This document shows positions 24,062 through 37,080 of a stretch of 64,000 nt of DNA, piece by piece. Numbering within the stretch: position 1 is the first letter of the stretch; each line of letters opens with the position of its first letter. The stretch is from the NCBI GenBank assembly GCA_013180625.2, contig SNVD02006886.1, forward strand, positions 186,001-250,000, read 5' to 3'. Source of the DNA: Boswellia sacra (taxonomy: Eukaryota > Streptophyta > Magnoliopsida > Sapindales > Burseraceae). The translations under genes were made by a program, and so were the position numbers. Under the pieces are notes generated by a model, which was given only the letters and a program-made list of their open reading frames with translations, searched no databases and was not told the DNA's origin.

Positions 24062-24367
24062 TCATGAGAATCAATATTAAACGCCTGACCATTAATAGTG
24101 TTAAGCCACCAAAACCATGTCTTCATCGATATTATGCGTGTGATAGTTTGATGTTTGGTCAAGAAATCGAGTTCGAGACTTTTTTCACTCACATTTCTCA
24201 AATGAATGCTATCAACACTAAGTGTAGGTTCAAACCCGAAAGGTACATACGCCAATTGCATAATAGAAGGTTGCTCATTATATATATATTTTTATTTTAT
24301 GAGTATTTTTATATATCTAAACATTTTATTTTATAAACCTTAAAGTTTTAAATTTTTTGTGGGGGAT

Positions 24368-24928
24368 TGTTAAAGATAAAATATTTAAAACAAAATTTTT
24401 ATATGATGAGTTACAAGCTTTATTTCAGATTGATTTCAAAAGTTACAAATCATGATAAAAAAATGAGTTGCAACACTCATTATTTGTAACTTTCATGTTT
24501 TATTAAGAACTTGTAGCTTGGGAATTACGAGAATTAACTTGTAAGTTACCTAAGTTATGAGACTATTATATAAAGAAGTCTTATGGTTCTAACATTTGAA
24601 TAATGATATACTTTGAATATTTTATGATTTTGAGCATCAACGACACATGAGGACAGTTATTTTCTTCCAGTGATCGTGCTCATCGAGGATATAAGTTGTG
24701 AGCATTGGGTTTTATCTTGAAGCCCTTGAATACCGATATGACCTGCACAAGGAAAAGACTCTTTAGTTTTAGGACAATACCTTTAACATGTCTCCTAAGT
24801 GCTCAAGCCTTATATTTCTCTTCTCTCTTCTACTTTCGACACGTTATTTAATTTTCTATGTTATTATTTATATGATATTATTTTTATTTTATTTATTATA
24901 TTTAAATTTACTATAAATATTCCCAACA
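24368..24928 (+). repeat. LTR-like terminus of an old retrotransposon
   Basis: A G-rich tract (GTGGGGGAT) is followed by TGTTAAAG... and the unit closes with ...CCCAACA, the TG...CA form of an LTR, about 560 bp. A TATA-like TTATATAAAG is at about 24569. No second copy lies in the window and no clear target duplication was found, so this is tentative. Confidence 0.4.
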
Positions 24929-25918
24929 TCTAATCTCTTTTTCCTAGTTTCCCTCTAATAACACCAACTCATCCTTACTTCACCCCATCTTCATCATCTC
25001 TCCTTTTCTACTTTCTGTGTTTTTTACTCACAAATTAATTAAAATCTCTTTATCTTTCTTTCTCATTAAATTTTAACCAATCACATAATCTTAGATCTAA
25101 CCATACAAAATCATATATTTCTCATTCTCATATGAGAAATTTTTTATTGATTATTTTGTTGATATGATTTTGGATTGAATAATTTAAGGAGAAACAATTG
25201 ATTAACTTTAAGAACCATTCAAAAGTTTTTTAGGTACCATTGATATTATTGTTTAAGAATCAAGCAACTAAACAAAAAGAATTGAATGAAAGAATCACGC
25301 ACCATTAAGATCAAATAATACTATAATTAAAAGTTAAATCGAATGGAAAATATTAAACACCATTAAAATCACATGATTTAATAAGGCTATTATGAGAATA
25401 TTTAGTATAACAAAGTATTGTTTTAAAATTTTAAATTTACAATTATATTCTCATAAAATAAAAGGTGGAGACTGATGAGTAATAACATGAAAAATGAGGG
25501 TTAAATAGTACAACTCTACATCTCCTTGGGGAGAAAGAGCCATTCTCATTTGTTACGGTCCATAACAAGTGGTAAACCAGTTAAGAATAAAAAGTGTGCG
25601 CGTCATGCTTGTAATCTAATAATGTTACAAGAAAGCCAAACTGATATACCTAACAGTTGTTATGTTATTAAGAAGTTCGAAAACAATGAACCTGTTGATT
25701 AATGTTTTTTGTTTGCTGTGATCCAACAGCTCCTAGCGCTGCCAAGCCCACATAAGCCCCTTTTGCAGGTGTGGACTCTTTAGTAACATACCTAGACGTG
25801 TGCAATTAATGATAAAAATTTGGATTACAATGGAATTATGAAATGGTTAAAAAAAACAAGTAAAGCTGATAAAGTATAGTTAATTCCTATTAATTAGAAG
25901 TTGTATTCGTCACAATCC
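24929..25918. other. Intergenic, no gene recognised
   Basis: AT-rich. A short minus-strand open stretch near 25735-25800 (Ala/Gly-rich, between splice-like signals) could be a decayed exon but matches no family I know. Confidence 0.3.
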
Positions 25919-26462
25919 TTGTAATATTAGGATTTCCAATCCATGTGGGTTGAAGAATTATTAATTAATTAAGAAATTATAGCCCTAATTAGAAAAGGAA
26001 TCCAACTACTAAGTGATTGATGGAACTAGAAAAACTAATTATTGAAGGAAAATACTTATTAATTAAGTATTCCTTATCCTAGTAGAAACTACCTTATACA
26101 AGGATTAGGCCCTACACACACAGAAACTTGTATATAAGAGCCAAAAGACACAATTACAAATAAAGAGAATAGAGAAAGTCAAAGAAAGAGTATTTTCTTT
26201 GTGAGGCTTGTTACTATAGTTGTTGTTACTATAGTTGTCTCTAATATAGAAGTTGGAAGTAGTTTGGTGGCAAAAGAGTATAGGGTTATGTTTCCCAAGA
26301 TTCTATTGGGAGGTATTGTTTTCTAATCTCATTATTTTAATAGTGAGAGTTAATTTCGGAGTTTGTCCCGTATACGTAGGCAAGAAGCCGAACCACATCT
26401 ACTCTTTCTTGATTATTGTTTTTGCAGGTTGAGTTATTTGGTTTTCCCATTATAATCCTAAC
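25919..26462 (+). repeat. Solo-LTR-like sequence
   Basis: It ends in ATAATCCTAACA and begins TGTAATATTAGGATT, an imperfect inverted match to that end. A TATA-like TGTATATAAGAG lies at about 26128, and the 3' half has the usual layout of a plant copia R-U5. No matching target duplication was seen. Confidence 0.45.
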
Positions 26463-27650
26463 AGTATTCTGCTTGTAATCTTTGTTTGTTTTATTACTAA
26501 TATATTTAAAATAAAGGTGGAAAAGCAATAAGTTATAGGTAAGCACATGTCCTGGACTAGTAATTTACCACTGAGACTACTCCTTTGTTTTGACCGGACA
26601 AAGGTTTTTTTTTTTTTTTTCAAAACAGGGAAACTATAAGGCCAGCTTTGAACTTCCTTGTGACTACAGAAAAATATAATTTTAGTCATTATATATTGCC
26701 ATAGAAGAAATTATTTGTGTTGGTAAGTCATTTCATCCGTTAATCAATGAATATGTGAGTTCGGATTTTTGGACACAAATAGTTAAATGATTTTTGTTAG
26801 TATGGCTATAAAACCCTAATTTCTAATAACAATAATAAAGAGTGTAACCATATATGTTAAATTATTTCATGGATGCTTGTGATAATATCCCGAAATTAAA
26901 ATCACAAAAACCAATAAGATTAAGGATATAGTCCCTGGTAATCATTGCATTGCTATCAAAAAAAAATCGATCAAGGGTTCACATATTATCAACCTTTCCA
27001 ACTTGTGGAATCTTGCTACATACAGTTGCAATACCCATATAGTAACTGTATTGTAGCAAGTAAAAATCGTAAAAATATGTAAAAAAAATCGTAAGTTAGT
27101 GAAAAAAATCGTGTTTATAACTTTTTTATATACAACTTTTATTCAATCATTTACGACTTTTACACATGCATGTGTTTATGATTTTTATATAAAGTGTACG
27201 TAGTTTTTCCCCAACTCTTGAAATGGATTCTTTTAAAGTTCTTATCAACAACATACATATATAAATTTCCAATCGAACTTTATGTACAAAAATTAATATT
27301 GTTGAGCTTTGATTTTCTTCCACACGCTAGAAGAAGCAAACAAAATGAAATGATGTTCTTTTTGCTTTATTAGTTAAAAACCAAAAAGCAGTGCGAGTCG
27401 AAAAGGTCCACGATGTTAGATCCATGCATTGACTGCCAGGATCAAAACTATAATCATGAAAGCTGAGTCATATAATAAAATTAAATATATAAACTATCCC
27501 TTTCATAGACTTCTTCTCCCCCAGTCCAATGAGTATTCCCCATTTGGCTGTCAGAAATGTACTGTAACTAGCTAGCTAGCATTTTTAAGCTCATCATCTT
27601 CCGACATATCATATCATAGGTGTTTTTCCATGATTATAGATTGGACTTTC
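26463..27650. other. Intergenic, no gene recognised
   Basis: AT-rich, with a poly-T tract near 26605 and repeated AAATCGTAA units at 27055-27110. From about 27310 it resembles the 5' flanks of the other two B3 copies (38430 and 54525). Confidence 0.4.
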
Positions 27651-27653
27651 TTT

Positions 27654-27662
27654 CTTTATATA
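27654..27662 (+). promoter_or_regulatory. TATA-like box upstream of B3 copy 1
   Basis: TTTATATAC lies about 65 bases before the ATG at 27725. The distance is plausible for a plant core promoter with a short leader. Confidence 0.35.
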
Positions 27663-27724
27663 CTGAGATCCCATGAGCTAATTCCCACACAAAAGAAGTA
27701 CTAATACTTCTCTGGTATTTGGTT

Positions 27725-28086
27725 ATGGCGGCGATTTTTGTGGAGAAGCTGACCGTCACTGATATTTGGGTGAGGTCGGAAATGCCCACCAAGGCACTTA
27801 AAGAAATCAATTTTCATGATGAAGGAGATTCTGTTGATTTGCCGGTCACCGATAGGAACAATGAAGCGTGGGAATTTCGCTACTCCAAACGGCCGGACGT
27901 GAAGCATCCAAGGCCTGCTATTACTGGCAATGGCTCGAATTTGTTAAATATAAAGGTCTTCAAAGTGACGACGAACTCATCGTCCATAAGCTTGACGGAG
28001 GCCAGTACGCAGTTGAAGTGATCAGGGAGACTACTATAAAGATATTCTGTAAGGAAATAAAAGAAAAAAGGGCTCTTGTGGACTAA
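27725..28086 (+). pseudogene. B3-domain gene, copy 1 (1-bp frameshift)
   Basis: B3 domains are plant-specific DNA-binding folds of transcription factors. This copy starts MAAIFVEKLTVTDIWVR and keeps the first half of the domain (PTKALKEI, WEFRYSKRP, PAITG). One base is missing at about 27927 compared with copies 2 and 3, in the codons before WLEF. The second half (WLEFVKYKGL, DDELIVHKLDGGQYAVEV, ALVD then TAA at 28084) continues in another frame. Length apart from this matches copy 2 (119 aa). The product would stop after a scrambled tail. Confidence 0.85.
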
Positions 28087-28109
28087 GCGGAGCCTAGCTC
28101 TGTTTGTTT

Positions 28110-30080
28110 AGTGTATGCACAAGCTTCAAGCTTTGTTCTACTTTTGAAGGCAGCTTTTGCTGCCTTTGTGTTACAAATAATACGATAAATTACAGCTATA
28201 AAGGCTGCAGTTAACCCCTGCTAATTGTACATATAAGTATTCTACAAGTTACTGAAGCTTGTTTTCTGCAGTTTGAAGTTTTTTATTCTCGGGGCACCAA
28301 AACACTTTATTTTTCATATAATTATTCCCATAAGTTACAAGGTATACTTTTGTTCGATGATACGTGACAAAAGAGTAAGTAGAATCTTCAACATAGTCAT
28401 GTTAGAGACGCACCCCACCCCACCTGATTTATATGCCAAAATTATAGGTATCTATTATATGCAGTCAACAACACTACACTTATTAATTCTTGGTACGTGC
28501 ATACTCAACATGGAATTTGTAAAATTAATTACAAAATAAAGCCGAATATTTAACAACCATAAAATATTGGAATTTTAGTTTTCCTTTAACACTCTCTTAA
28601 ATATTTGAAATTTTTAATTACAGCTGAAGAAATACATTAATTTAGGTGAAATACAGTCACTCTAATTCAAAAGGTGGTGGAATATGATAACAATAGTTGT
28701 GTGTGTGTACAAGGAAAATGGTAGTCTTGACACATGTTAAGCCGAAAAAAATTGTGTAAATTCAATTGACATTTGTGTATTTAATGATTTTTATACTTTT
28801 TTTATAATTTACAGTTTTTGAAGAAATTTACACAATCTTCAAGAAAATTTACATATTTTTTAAGGATTTAATATGTGCCCCTAGGACCTAAGTTAAGACT
28901 ATCCTAAGAAAAATTATAACAAAACCTCCACTAACAACATTTTGGTCAATAAATTGTTTATTTAACGTTAGTCGAATTCACAATTAATCATTATTATGTT
29001 CTTAATTTGTACTTCTACTCCTAAAATGCAATTTATGACTAAGAAAGGGAGGGCAAATTATATTAAATTAATGTAATATGAGGGTTATCGTTACTCTTTA
29101 GTGTTTACTTTATTTGCTTGAAGTTTTGAAGGCGTCAATGTACGTAGTTTTTTTTTTTTTTAATTCATGCATCTAATGTTGTTTCATGATTAGGTGTGCG
29201 TGAATTATTTCTTTATGAGAATCTATCTTTTATATTTGGAAGATCATATGATATCTAGTTCACCATGAAAAAAATTAATAAAAAAAGGAATCATGATCCG
29301 ATTAATTTGTAGTTTTAAATAAGTGTTGCTCTAAAATTGGTATGAGGGGATTGATTTCAAGATGACCTCTTACTATTTATTACGTAAAAGAAATTTGACC
29401 AATTAAAGTAGTTCTCCAACAGATATATTTCTGCAAACTCCCTTAAAAAATAGAAAGAAATGGTAATTTTGATTTATGTTAGGGACAGAACTTATCCAAG
29501 CAAGCACAATGTTTTGTGAGAAGGGTGGATTTTAAAATTAATTTCATCGAATATTTACACTGCTAAAGATCTAAAAGTTTCGAAAAACTAAATTTTGATT
29601 TTTATATTTTAATAAACACTCACATTAGCGTATCTAAAATTAACTAAAACATTTTAAATATTCAAGTTAGAATGTTAATTTCTATATTCTCTTAATCAAA
29701 ATATTAGTTAGTCAAAACGTCGATCCCATGTGTTTCTGTAAATTTCTCTTAATTTCATAGGTTTGGTGGATGGGCGTTGAGTTGGTAGGTGAATGGCTAG
29801 GCCAAGGTCATGCACTAGTTTAATTAATTAGCAATACAATTTACATGCACGTGTCTAAATTGGTCAAGCTTTACGGAGAAAGAGAACATGCCCTCATTTT
29901 CAAAGAAGATATATATACTTATCCAAATGATTGATGCTAACAATATTTCTATCAACGTGATCAGTACGTAATGGAGTTACCACATTTGTGTTTATAAAGA
30001 GTTAATTAATTGAAATATTTTTTTATTCAAATATAAAATTTAACCAATCCAATCTTTATATCGCGTTATACAGAAGCTCT
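28110..30080. other. Unexplained 2-kb block in the 3' flank of B3 copy 1
   Basis: In copies 2 and 3 the B3 stop is followed almost directly by the conserved 3' flank. In copy 1 that flank resumes only at about 30085. The intervening block is AT-rich with no long open frame. No clear terminal repeats or target duplication were found. It may be an old insertion or the residue of another duplication. Confidence 0.4.
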
Positions 30081-30085
30081 ATATA

Positions 30086-30546
30086 TCTCTTGTAGACTAA
30101 TAGAAAAGGTGCCCTGGCTTGTGTAATTTATTACTTTATTTATTGTATGTCTTCAGCTTTTTATTCAGGTTTTTGAGAGAGGCTAGGGCAGTGCATGTAC
30201 TGATATATCATAAAAGATAAAAGGCTGTAACCCTTCTGCTTGTGAGCCTTCATGAAGTTAGTTTGTAGAAAGTATGTATATTAAGTTAATGAAACTTCAA
30301 GCTTGTTCTCTCTGAAGTTACAAAAACATCATTTTGGTTTAGGAAGATGTTATTGGCCGATCAAACTCTATATACTTCCTTTCCCATAAATTTTTTTTCA
30401 TTCCTCTGTGTCCACGAATATGTTTCAACTTTCAAATCAAATTTAAATGGATTCAAAATAAAAAAAAATTGTTGAGGTCGATTTGTTGGTTTTTTTTGTT
30501 TGTTTGTCTGTTTGCTTTTTGTTTGTTTGTTTTGTTTTGTTTTGTT

Positions 30547-30578
<32 letters not shown>

Positions 30579-31717
30579 GTTTTTGGTGATTGGGGCATTG
30601 TTTTGGGAGGGATGAATGGGTTGAGGAGGTGGTGGTAGTAGGGCAAGGGCACTTTTGGGGGTTGTGGTGGGGTGTTGCTTTTGGTGGCAGATTGACGATG
30701 AACTGTGGCAGTGGCTTCTGTTGCAGTGGTGGTAGGCGAAGCTTTAACTGATAAAGAAATATCGACAAAGAAAGCGTCAAAGCATGGAATGCCGGCTCTG
30801 GTTTTTGTCTATTCCTTTGTTTTTTTTTTTTTAAATACAATTTTTTAATTATTAATAAACGCCTAAACAAAATTACTTAATTAAGTACATTATTCCATTT
30901 TTTTTCCTTTTCAATCTTTATATGACGAATGAAATTCGGAAAAGTACATATTGAACTCCAAACAAGCTTAGCATTTGCATATTTTTACCTGGATTATTTG
31001 TATTGAGGGATATTTTAAATCCTTTAAAACTAAAACAATTAGATTTATTCTCATTTTACTCCATCAAATAGAATGTTGTGACCTTGAATTTTTCAGATTA
31101 CAATAAATTAACCATCAAATCATAAGAACCATTCTGCAACGTAAGAAGCTCTTGAGCGAGAGATGGTAGAAGGAGAGACGCGCACGGTAAGCTAAAGAGA
31201 AAAGGGCACGGACGCTATATGAAAAGCAACGAGAGAATTAGTTTCTCAAAGCGATTTAATTAAATATTGATCTAAGGTAATTTTTTACTTTTGGAGATAT
31301 TATCTTTTAAATATTTTATAGTAGGGTTTGATGAGGGAAATAAGGACCTGACGAAGAAGAATAAGAAGGTGGATAATAATCATATGAGACGTATATATGT
31401 TTTAGGCTTACCTCTTTGAATAAGATGGGTTTTTAAAGTAAAAGTATAATTTTAAAATTTTAATTTAAAAGTGTATTCAGTAAAAGTGTCAATAGCAGTC
31501 ATTTGAATGTAATTAGTCTTATCCTTGAATGAATTTGTTAACATCAATTTGGAGCTTTATAGTAGCTTTTAAAATCCTTGGATGCAAAGTTAACCCTTAA
31601 TGATGTTTAATGTTATGGCGCCCCCGGCAAAAGTTAAAGGCAGCACAAGGGCGCCATCTTTCGCCATGTACGAACAATAAAAAAGACTCGTACTGAAGAC
31701 CTGAAATTCCACAGATC
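30086..31717 (+). repeat. 3' flank of B3 segment, copy 1
   Basis: From TTGTAGACTAATAGAAAAGG onward it matches the 3' flanks of copy 2 (40765-42600) and copy 3 (55910-56092 and 61786-62450). Shared landmarks are GTATGTCTTCAGCTTTTTAT, GAGCCTTCATGAAGTTAG, GTGGCAGTGGC and AGAAAGCGTCAA. It includes a G/T-rich low-complexity stretch. Confidence 0.85.
30490..30590. repeat. (TTTTG)n / (TTTG)n microsatellite
   Basis: A run of TTTGT and TTTTG units. Any long minus-strand open frame here (Lys/Thr/Gln/Asn repeats) is an artefact of it. Confidence 0.9.
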
Positions 31718-34321
31718 CCAGCAAAATAACCGAACCCTATAATAAGCACGAGCCCAATTTCATTACCTTAACAGCAATATTCATTCACTGATACATACCA
31801 CTTATACCTTTTTTGTTTGATGATGGTTATTTCCTTTGGGTATGGGTTGGTGGCTATTCTTAAATTATACCTAAATTGATAAACGAGGGTTGATTGATGG
31901 CGTGGCCCCCGCATCACTGATGAGTTGAACAAAAATTCCTCACATTATTCATTTATTTATTTTTGATAAAAAAACTCGGTGGAACGAGGGAAATAATATT
32001 ATTTTTCTCAAGTTTATAGTCAAATTTTATAATTCAGGTAATTTGATACAGTCATATTAACATCTATGCTGTAATTGATTACATTATTGGGACCAAAATT
32101 CTGAGCATTTGACTACGTTACATTGGGTGAGTCGATGCATCATTTGTATACACATTATAAATAATTGTAAAAAATAAAAATTTCACATTTTCAACTTTTT
32201 CGTCTGTATAAAAGCGAAAAAAAATATAAAAATTGGATAAAGATGTCTCCATATTTATTGTAATCGTTTTCAACTATAACATATCAATCATTTTCAAATT
32301 TTATATGAAATTGATATATCTACAGATCACATGCATACTAGTGTGACCCGAAATTTGAGTTACTACTTGAAAGTTAAAGATATATTCTACTATATGATGC
32401 CACTTACATCATCATAAAAGTTTTGGTTTGCGGTGCTTGACGGAACGTGTTGAGGGCAGCGCCGACAAGAGGACATACGTTGGCCTAATTGCCAATTAAC
32501 TTGAAATGTTTTAAGGATCTTTTTTCTGCAAGCATGTGCTTTTTGTCATTATTTCTTTATTAGAAATAAAAATTAAAAAACTAACAAGAAAAACTAACCA
32601 AAAGCTAGATTAGGTACACTGTATCTGATTAAAAAATGGAAATGATATGACAGTGCGGGTATTGCTATGGCCTATAAAAGTTGTCTAACAAAACTCTATC
32701 ACAATTGACCATGATTATGTCCCTAATTTGTAATCCCAAGTGGCAGGCAAGCACTTTAATTTGTGAGCAATTTCCCTAACATTTCTCAGAAATTAACAAG
32801 GCCCAAAATTTGGGGAACTTACACTATCTTTAGGGAACTTACATTATCCTCCCGCAGCCTCTGTTAGTTAATAGAAAATCTGATTGATTTGACTAAAATG
32901 GTGGAAGTAGGATTTTTGGACTTTCTTGATCAGTAGAAACTCGTTATGAAACGATGTTCGAAGAAAAGCCAGTAGATGCTAATTCTCCCAAAGACATTAA
33001 GCCCTTCAATCTTCACCGATTTCTTCTTCAAAAATTGCGGCTGCTTCTCTGTTTCCATGTCAGCTGAGGCGAGGCCAGGTTTTGCACAAACTTTTGTGAT
33101 TAGGTTTTCATCATAGGTGTAGGATCCTATAGAGATCATAGGGTAAATGATTTCATACCTTATAAAATAAAATTCATAAAGTTTTATCAATGCTTCCTTA
33201 ATTTCTTCTGTTGAAACACCTAGATATCATACTTGAATATAAAATAATAGATACTTTGACATATAAGTTTAATTTTTAAATTTATCATCACAAAATTGAA
33301 TAAAAAAAGTCATTAACTTCTTGTAATTAATCTTATGTATATAGCATCTAAAAGAAGAAACAATTTAATTAGTAGGATTGATAATGGTATTATTACGATG
33401 GTATTATTACGTAATACTCAAATATAAAAGTGAATTATATATACATATATATATAAATAAAACATATGAAAAATATCGTAAATTAATCTTCAAATGTTCG
33501 TAATTCAGTATGATGATTTTCAATTCTAATATTACTCAATTGATGCTGCCAAATTAAATAAATTTTCTAGCTTCGAAAAAATAAAGACTTTTTTTTTTCT
33601 TAAGGGATGCTATTTTCACTTTGAAGGATTGACAGCCATGTTATTTCGTAACAAAAAAAGAAAATTAAGATCCTCTACTTTTGCTTCCTTACCTAAAAAG
33701 AAAAATGAAGGTAAAAGCGCTAAGATTTGCCTCGTCCTCGTGCAAAGTTGAAACGACACCATCTTCTCGTTCATGAAATTGATAAATGCATATGTATGTT
33801 TGTGTTTAAGAACTTCTTTTAAGAAAGGGTTAAAGCTGCACACTTGAGAAGAAATTAAGTGCACGTACTCATTAAGAAATAGGAAAAATGTTGCCATGTT
33901 GCAATCACTTTAATTTTATTTCAATTCTTAAGTCTCCCAATTTTTCTTGTCAAGACACCAAAAGTAGCAAATTCCTGGGGGGCTTTGTGATAAATAGTTA
34001 ACAGTAATACTTTTATCGTCTAGACAATTGACCAATTACTGAATTAATTTCCTAAACAGTTTAACATTTTTAGACATTTAGCCAAGGATATTAGACTACT
34101 GCCTAATAAAGTATCTAATTCTCAAGCGGTGTCAATGACTACATTGATAGATTTTCCATGTGGTTAGGGAGGGCCCTGGCCGACCCAAATTTATAGATAT
34201 TTTCAATATTATACATTAATTTATATGAAAATTAGTCTTAAATTTTACTTTTTATGTGTAATGTATCTTGCAAATTTCAAGTAGTATCACTTGGCCCCTC
34301 CAAAATATAAAGTCTGGATCC
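31718..34321. repeat. Tandem duplication unit A1 (about 2.6 kb)
   Basis: Head-to-tail partner of 34322-36942. Both units begin CAGCAAA after a GATCC and end AAAGTCTGGATCC. Shared landmarks are TGATGGCGTGGCCCC, TTTGCGGTGCTTGACGG, TATGGCCTATAAAAGTTG, AGTAGGATTTTTGGAC and TCTACTTTTGCTTCC. Divergence is moderate, with scattered indels. No intact gene lies inside. Confidence 0.88.
32939..33235 (-). pseudogene. Unrecognised repeated coding-like fragment in unit A1
   Basis: An open minus-strand stretch (about 86-95 codons) that includes YEIIYPMISIGSYTYDENLI and SVKIEGLNVFGRI. The related stretch in A2 (about 35590-35899) keeps the YEIIY, SIGS and LITKVCA residues but is frameshifted, and a third decayed copy lies near 43870-44040. 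I do not recognise the family. Sequence conservation in three copies suggests an ancestral exon, though duplication alone would also give this. Confidence 0.35.
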
Positions 34322-36942
34322 CAGCAAATTAACTGACCCTATAATAAGCACAAACCCAATTTCATTACCTTAAAAGCAATATTCATTCATAAGGTGAATT
34401 ATGTGTCGTGTCGCAGCAGAAGATATACATCAATTAAACTTTTTTTGTTTGATGATGATCGTGTCCTGTAGGTATGGGTTGGTGGGTATTCTTGAATTGT
34501 ACTTAAATCGATAAATGAGGGGTTGATTGATGGCGTGGCCCCCCATCACTGATGGGTTGAACAAAAATTCTTGATGTTATTTTTTTTGAATAAAAACTCG
34601 GTGGAACAAGGGAAATAATATTATTTTTCTCAAGTTTATAGTCAAAATTTATATTTCAAGTAATTCGATACAGTCGTATTAACATCTATGCAGTAATTGA
34701 TTACATTATTGGGACCTAAAATCTGAGCATTTGGCTATGGTATATTGGGTGTGTCAATGCGTCATTTGCATACACATTATAAATAATTGTAAAAAAGAAA
34801 AAAATTACACATTTTCAACTTTCATCTATATAAAAGTGGAAAAAAATATAAAAATTGGATGTAGATAACTCCAAATTTATTGTAATCGTTTTCAATTATT
34901 ATATATCAATCATTTTCAAATTTTATATGAAATTGATATATTTACAGATTACATACACCTTAGTATGACCCAAAATTGTGAGTTACTACTTGAAATTTGT
35001 TGACGTACTCTATTAGATATGATGCCACTTACATCATCATAAAAGTCTTGGTTTGCGGTGCTTGACGGCACGTGTTGTGGGCCGTATGAGAAGTCAGCGC
35101 CGACAAGAGGACATATGGTGACCTAAATGCAAATTAACTTGAAATGTTTCAAGGGTCTTGTTTCTGCCAGCATGTACTTTTTGGCATTTTTTCTTTATTA
35201 GAAATAAAAATTAAAAAACTATCAAAAAAAGAAACCCAAAACTAGATTATGTAAACTGTATCTGATTAAAATATTGAAATGATATGACCGTGCGGGAATC
35301 GCTATGGCCTATAAAAGTTGTCTAACAAAACTCTATCACAATTTATCATGATTATGTCCTTCGTAATCCCAAGTGGCATGCAGTCACTTTAATTTGTGAG
35401 CAATTTCCCTAACATTTCTCGGAAATTAATAATCCTCAAAATTTAGGGAATTTACATTGCCCTCCCCTAACCTCTGTTAGTCAATAGAAAATCTATTTGA
35501 TTTGACTCGAGTGGTGGAAGTAGGATTTTTGGACATACAGTTGATTAACGCAATAGCCCTTTCTTGATCAGTTGAAACTCGTTATGAAAAGATGTTCGAA
35601 GAAAAGCCAATAGATGCTAATTCTCCCAAAGACGTTAAGCCCTTCAATCTTCACCAATTTCTTCTTCAAAAATTGCGGCTGCTTCTTTGTTTCCATGTCA
35701 GCTGAGACGAGGCCAGGTTTGCACAAACTTTTGTGATTAGGCTTTCATTATGGGAGTGGGATCCTATAGAGCTCATAAGGTAAATGATTTCATACTTTAT
35801 CAAATAATATTCATAAAATGTTATGACTGCTTCCTTAATTTCTTTTGTTGAAACACCTAGATCCCATACTTGAATATAAAATAACAGATACTTTGACAAA
35901 TAAGTTTAATTTTAAATTTATCATCACAAAATTGAATTAAAAAATCATTAACTTGCCTGTAATTAATCTCATATATATAGCATCTAAAAGAAGAAACAAT
36001 TTAATTAGTAGGATTGATAATGATATTATTAACGTAATACTCAAAATTAATATAATATTGAATAAAAAATAAATAAAACATATGAAAAATATCATAAATT
36101 AAACTTCAAATGTTCGTATTTGTTTATCATGATTTTTAATTCTAATATTACTATATTGCAGCTGCCACATAAAATAAATTTTCTAGCTTCGAAGAAAGAA
36201 TGACCTTTTTTTTTTTTTTTCGCTTAGGGGATACTATTTTCACTTTGATGGATCGACACAGACCTGTTTATTTCATAACAAAAAAGAGAATGAAGATCGT
36301 CTACTTTTGCTTCCATGCCTAGAAAGAAAAATGAAGGTGAAAGCGCTAAGATTTGCCTCGTGCAAAGCTGAAACGACACCAACTTCTCGCTCATGGAATT
36401 GGAAAATGCATATGTACTTTTGTGATTATAAGAAATTCTTTTAAGAAAGGGTTAAAGCTATATACTTGAGAAGAAATTATGTGCACGTACTCAATAAGAA
36501 ATAGGAAAGAGGTTGCCATGTAGCAATCACTTTAATTTTATTTCAATTCTTAAGTCTCCCAATTTTTCTTGGGAAGACACAAAAAGTAGCAAATTCTTGG
36601 AGGGCTTTGTGATAAATTGTTAACCCTAATATTTTTATTGTCTAAACAATTGACCAATTACTGAATTAATTTGCTAAATAGTTTAACATTGTTAAACCTT
36701 TGTCTAAGGATATTAGACTCGTGCCTAATAAAGTATCTAGTTGTCAAGCGATGTTAGATACTTACAGTGATAGACTTTCCATGTGGTCAGGGGCCTGGCC
36801 ACCCCAAATTTATACATATTTTCAATATTATACATTAATTGATATGAAAATTAGTCTTAAATTTTAACTTTTATGTGTAATGTACCTTGCAAATTTCAAG
36901 TTGTATCCCTTGGCCCCTCCAAACTCTAAAGTCTGGATCCAC
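34322..36942. repeat. Tandem duplication unit A2 (about 2.6 kb)
   Basis: Second unit of the head-to-tail duplication. The A1/A2 junction is TCTGGATCC|CAGCAAA, and the unit end repeats TCTGGATCC. The last 160 bp of each unit (34165-34321 and 36785-36942) contain a GGCCCCTCC-bounded AT-rich block that may be a small MITE. Confidence 0.88.
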
Positions 36943-37080
36943 CCCTACATGCTTATTCAACAATGTATGGACTTGTCAAATATTATGTTTGTACAAAGGA
37001 AATTGAGGGTATACATGATATTTGATATTTAAACTTGTTAGGATATCTAAATTTTTCAAAATGTCGCTGTATCTCATAAG

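Noticed and set aside
24010..24336. Plus-strand open frame crossing the right end of the composite element
   Set aside because: It runs through a transposon terminus and target duplication and has no known family. It is probably chance.
30361..30870. Long minus-strand open frame with Lys/Thr/Gln repeats
   Set aside because: Its repetitive half is the reverse reading of a (TTTTG)n microsatellite, and the rest changes frame between paralogous copies.
33616..33897. Minus-strand open frame of 93 codons in unit A1
   Set aside because: The equivalent place in unit A2 is broken and no family is recognisable. It is probably chance.
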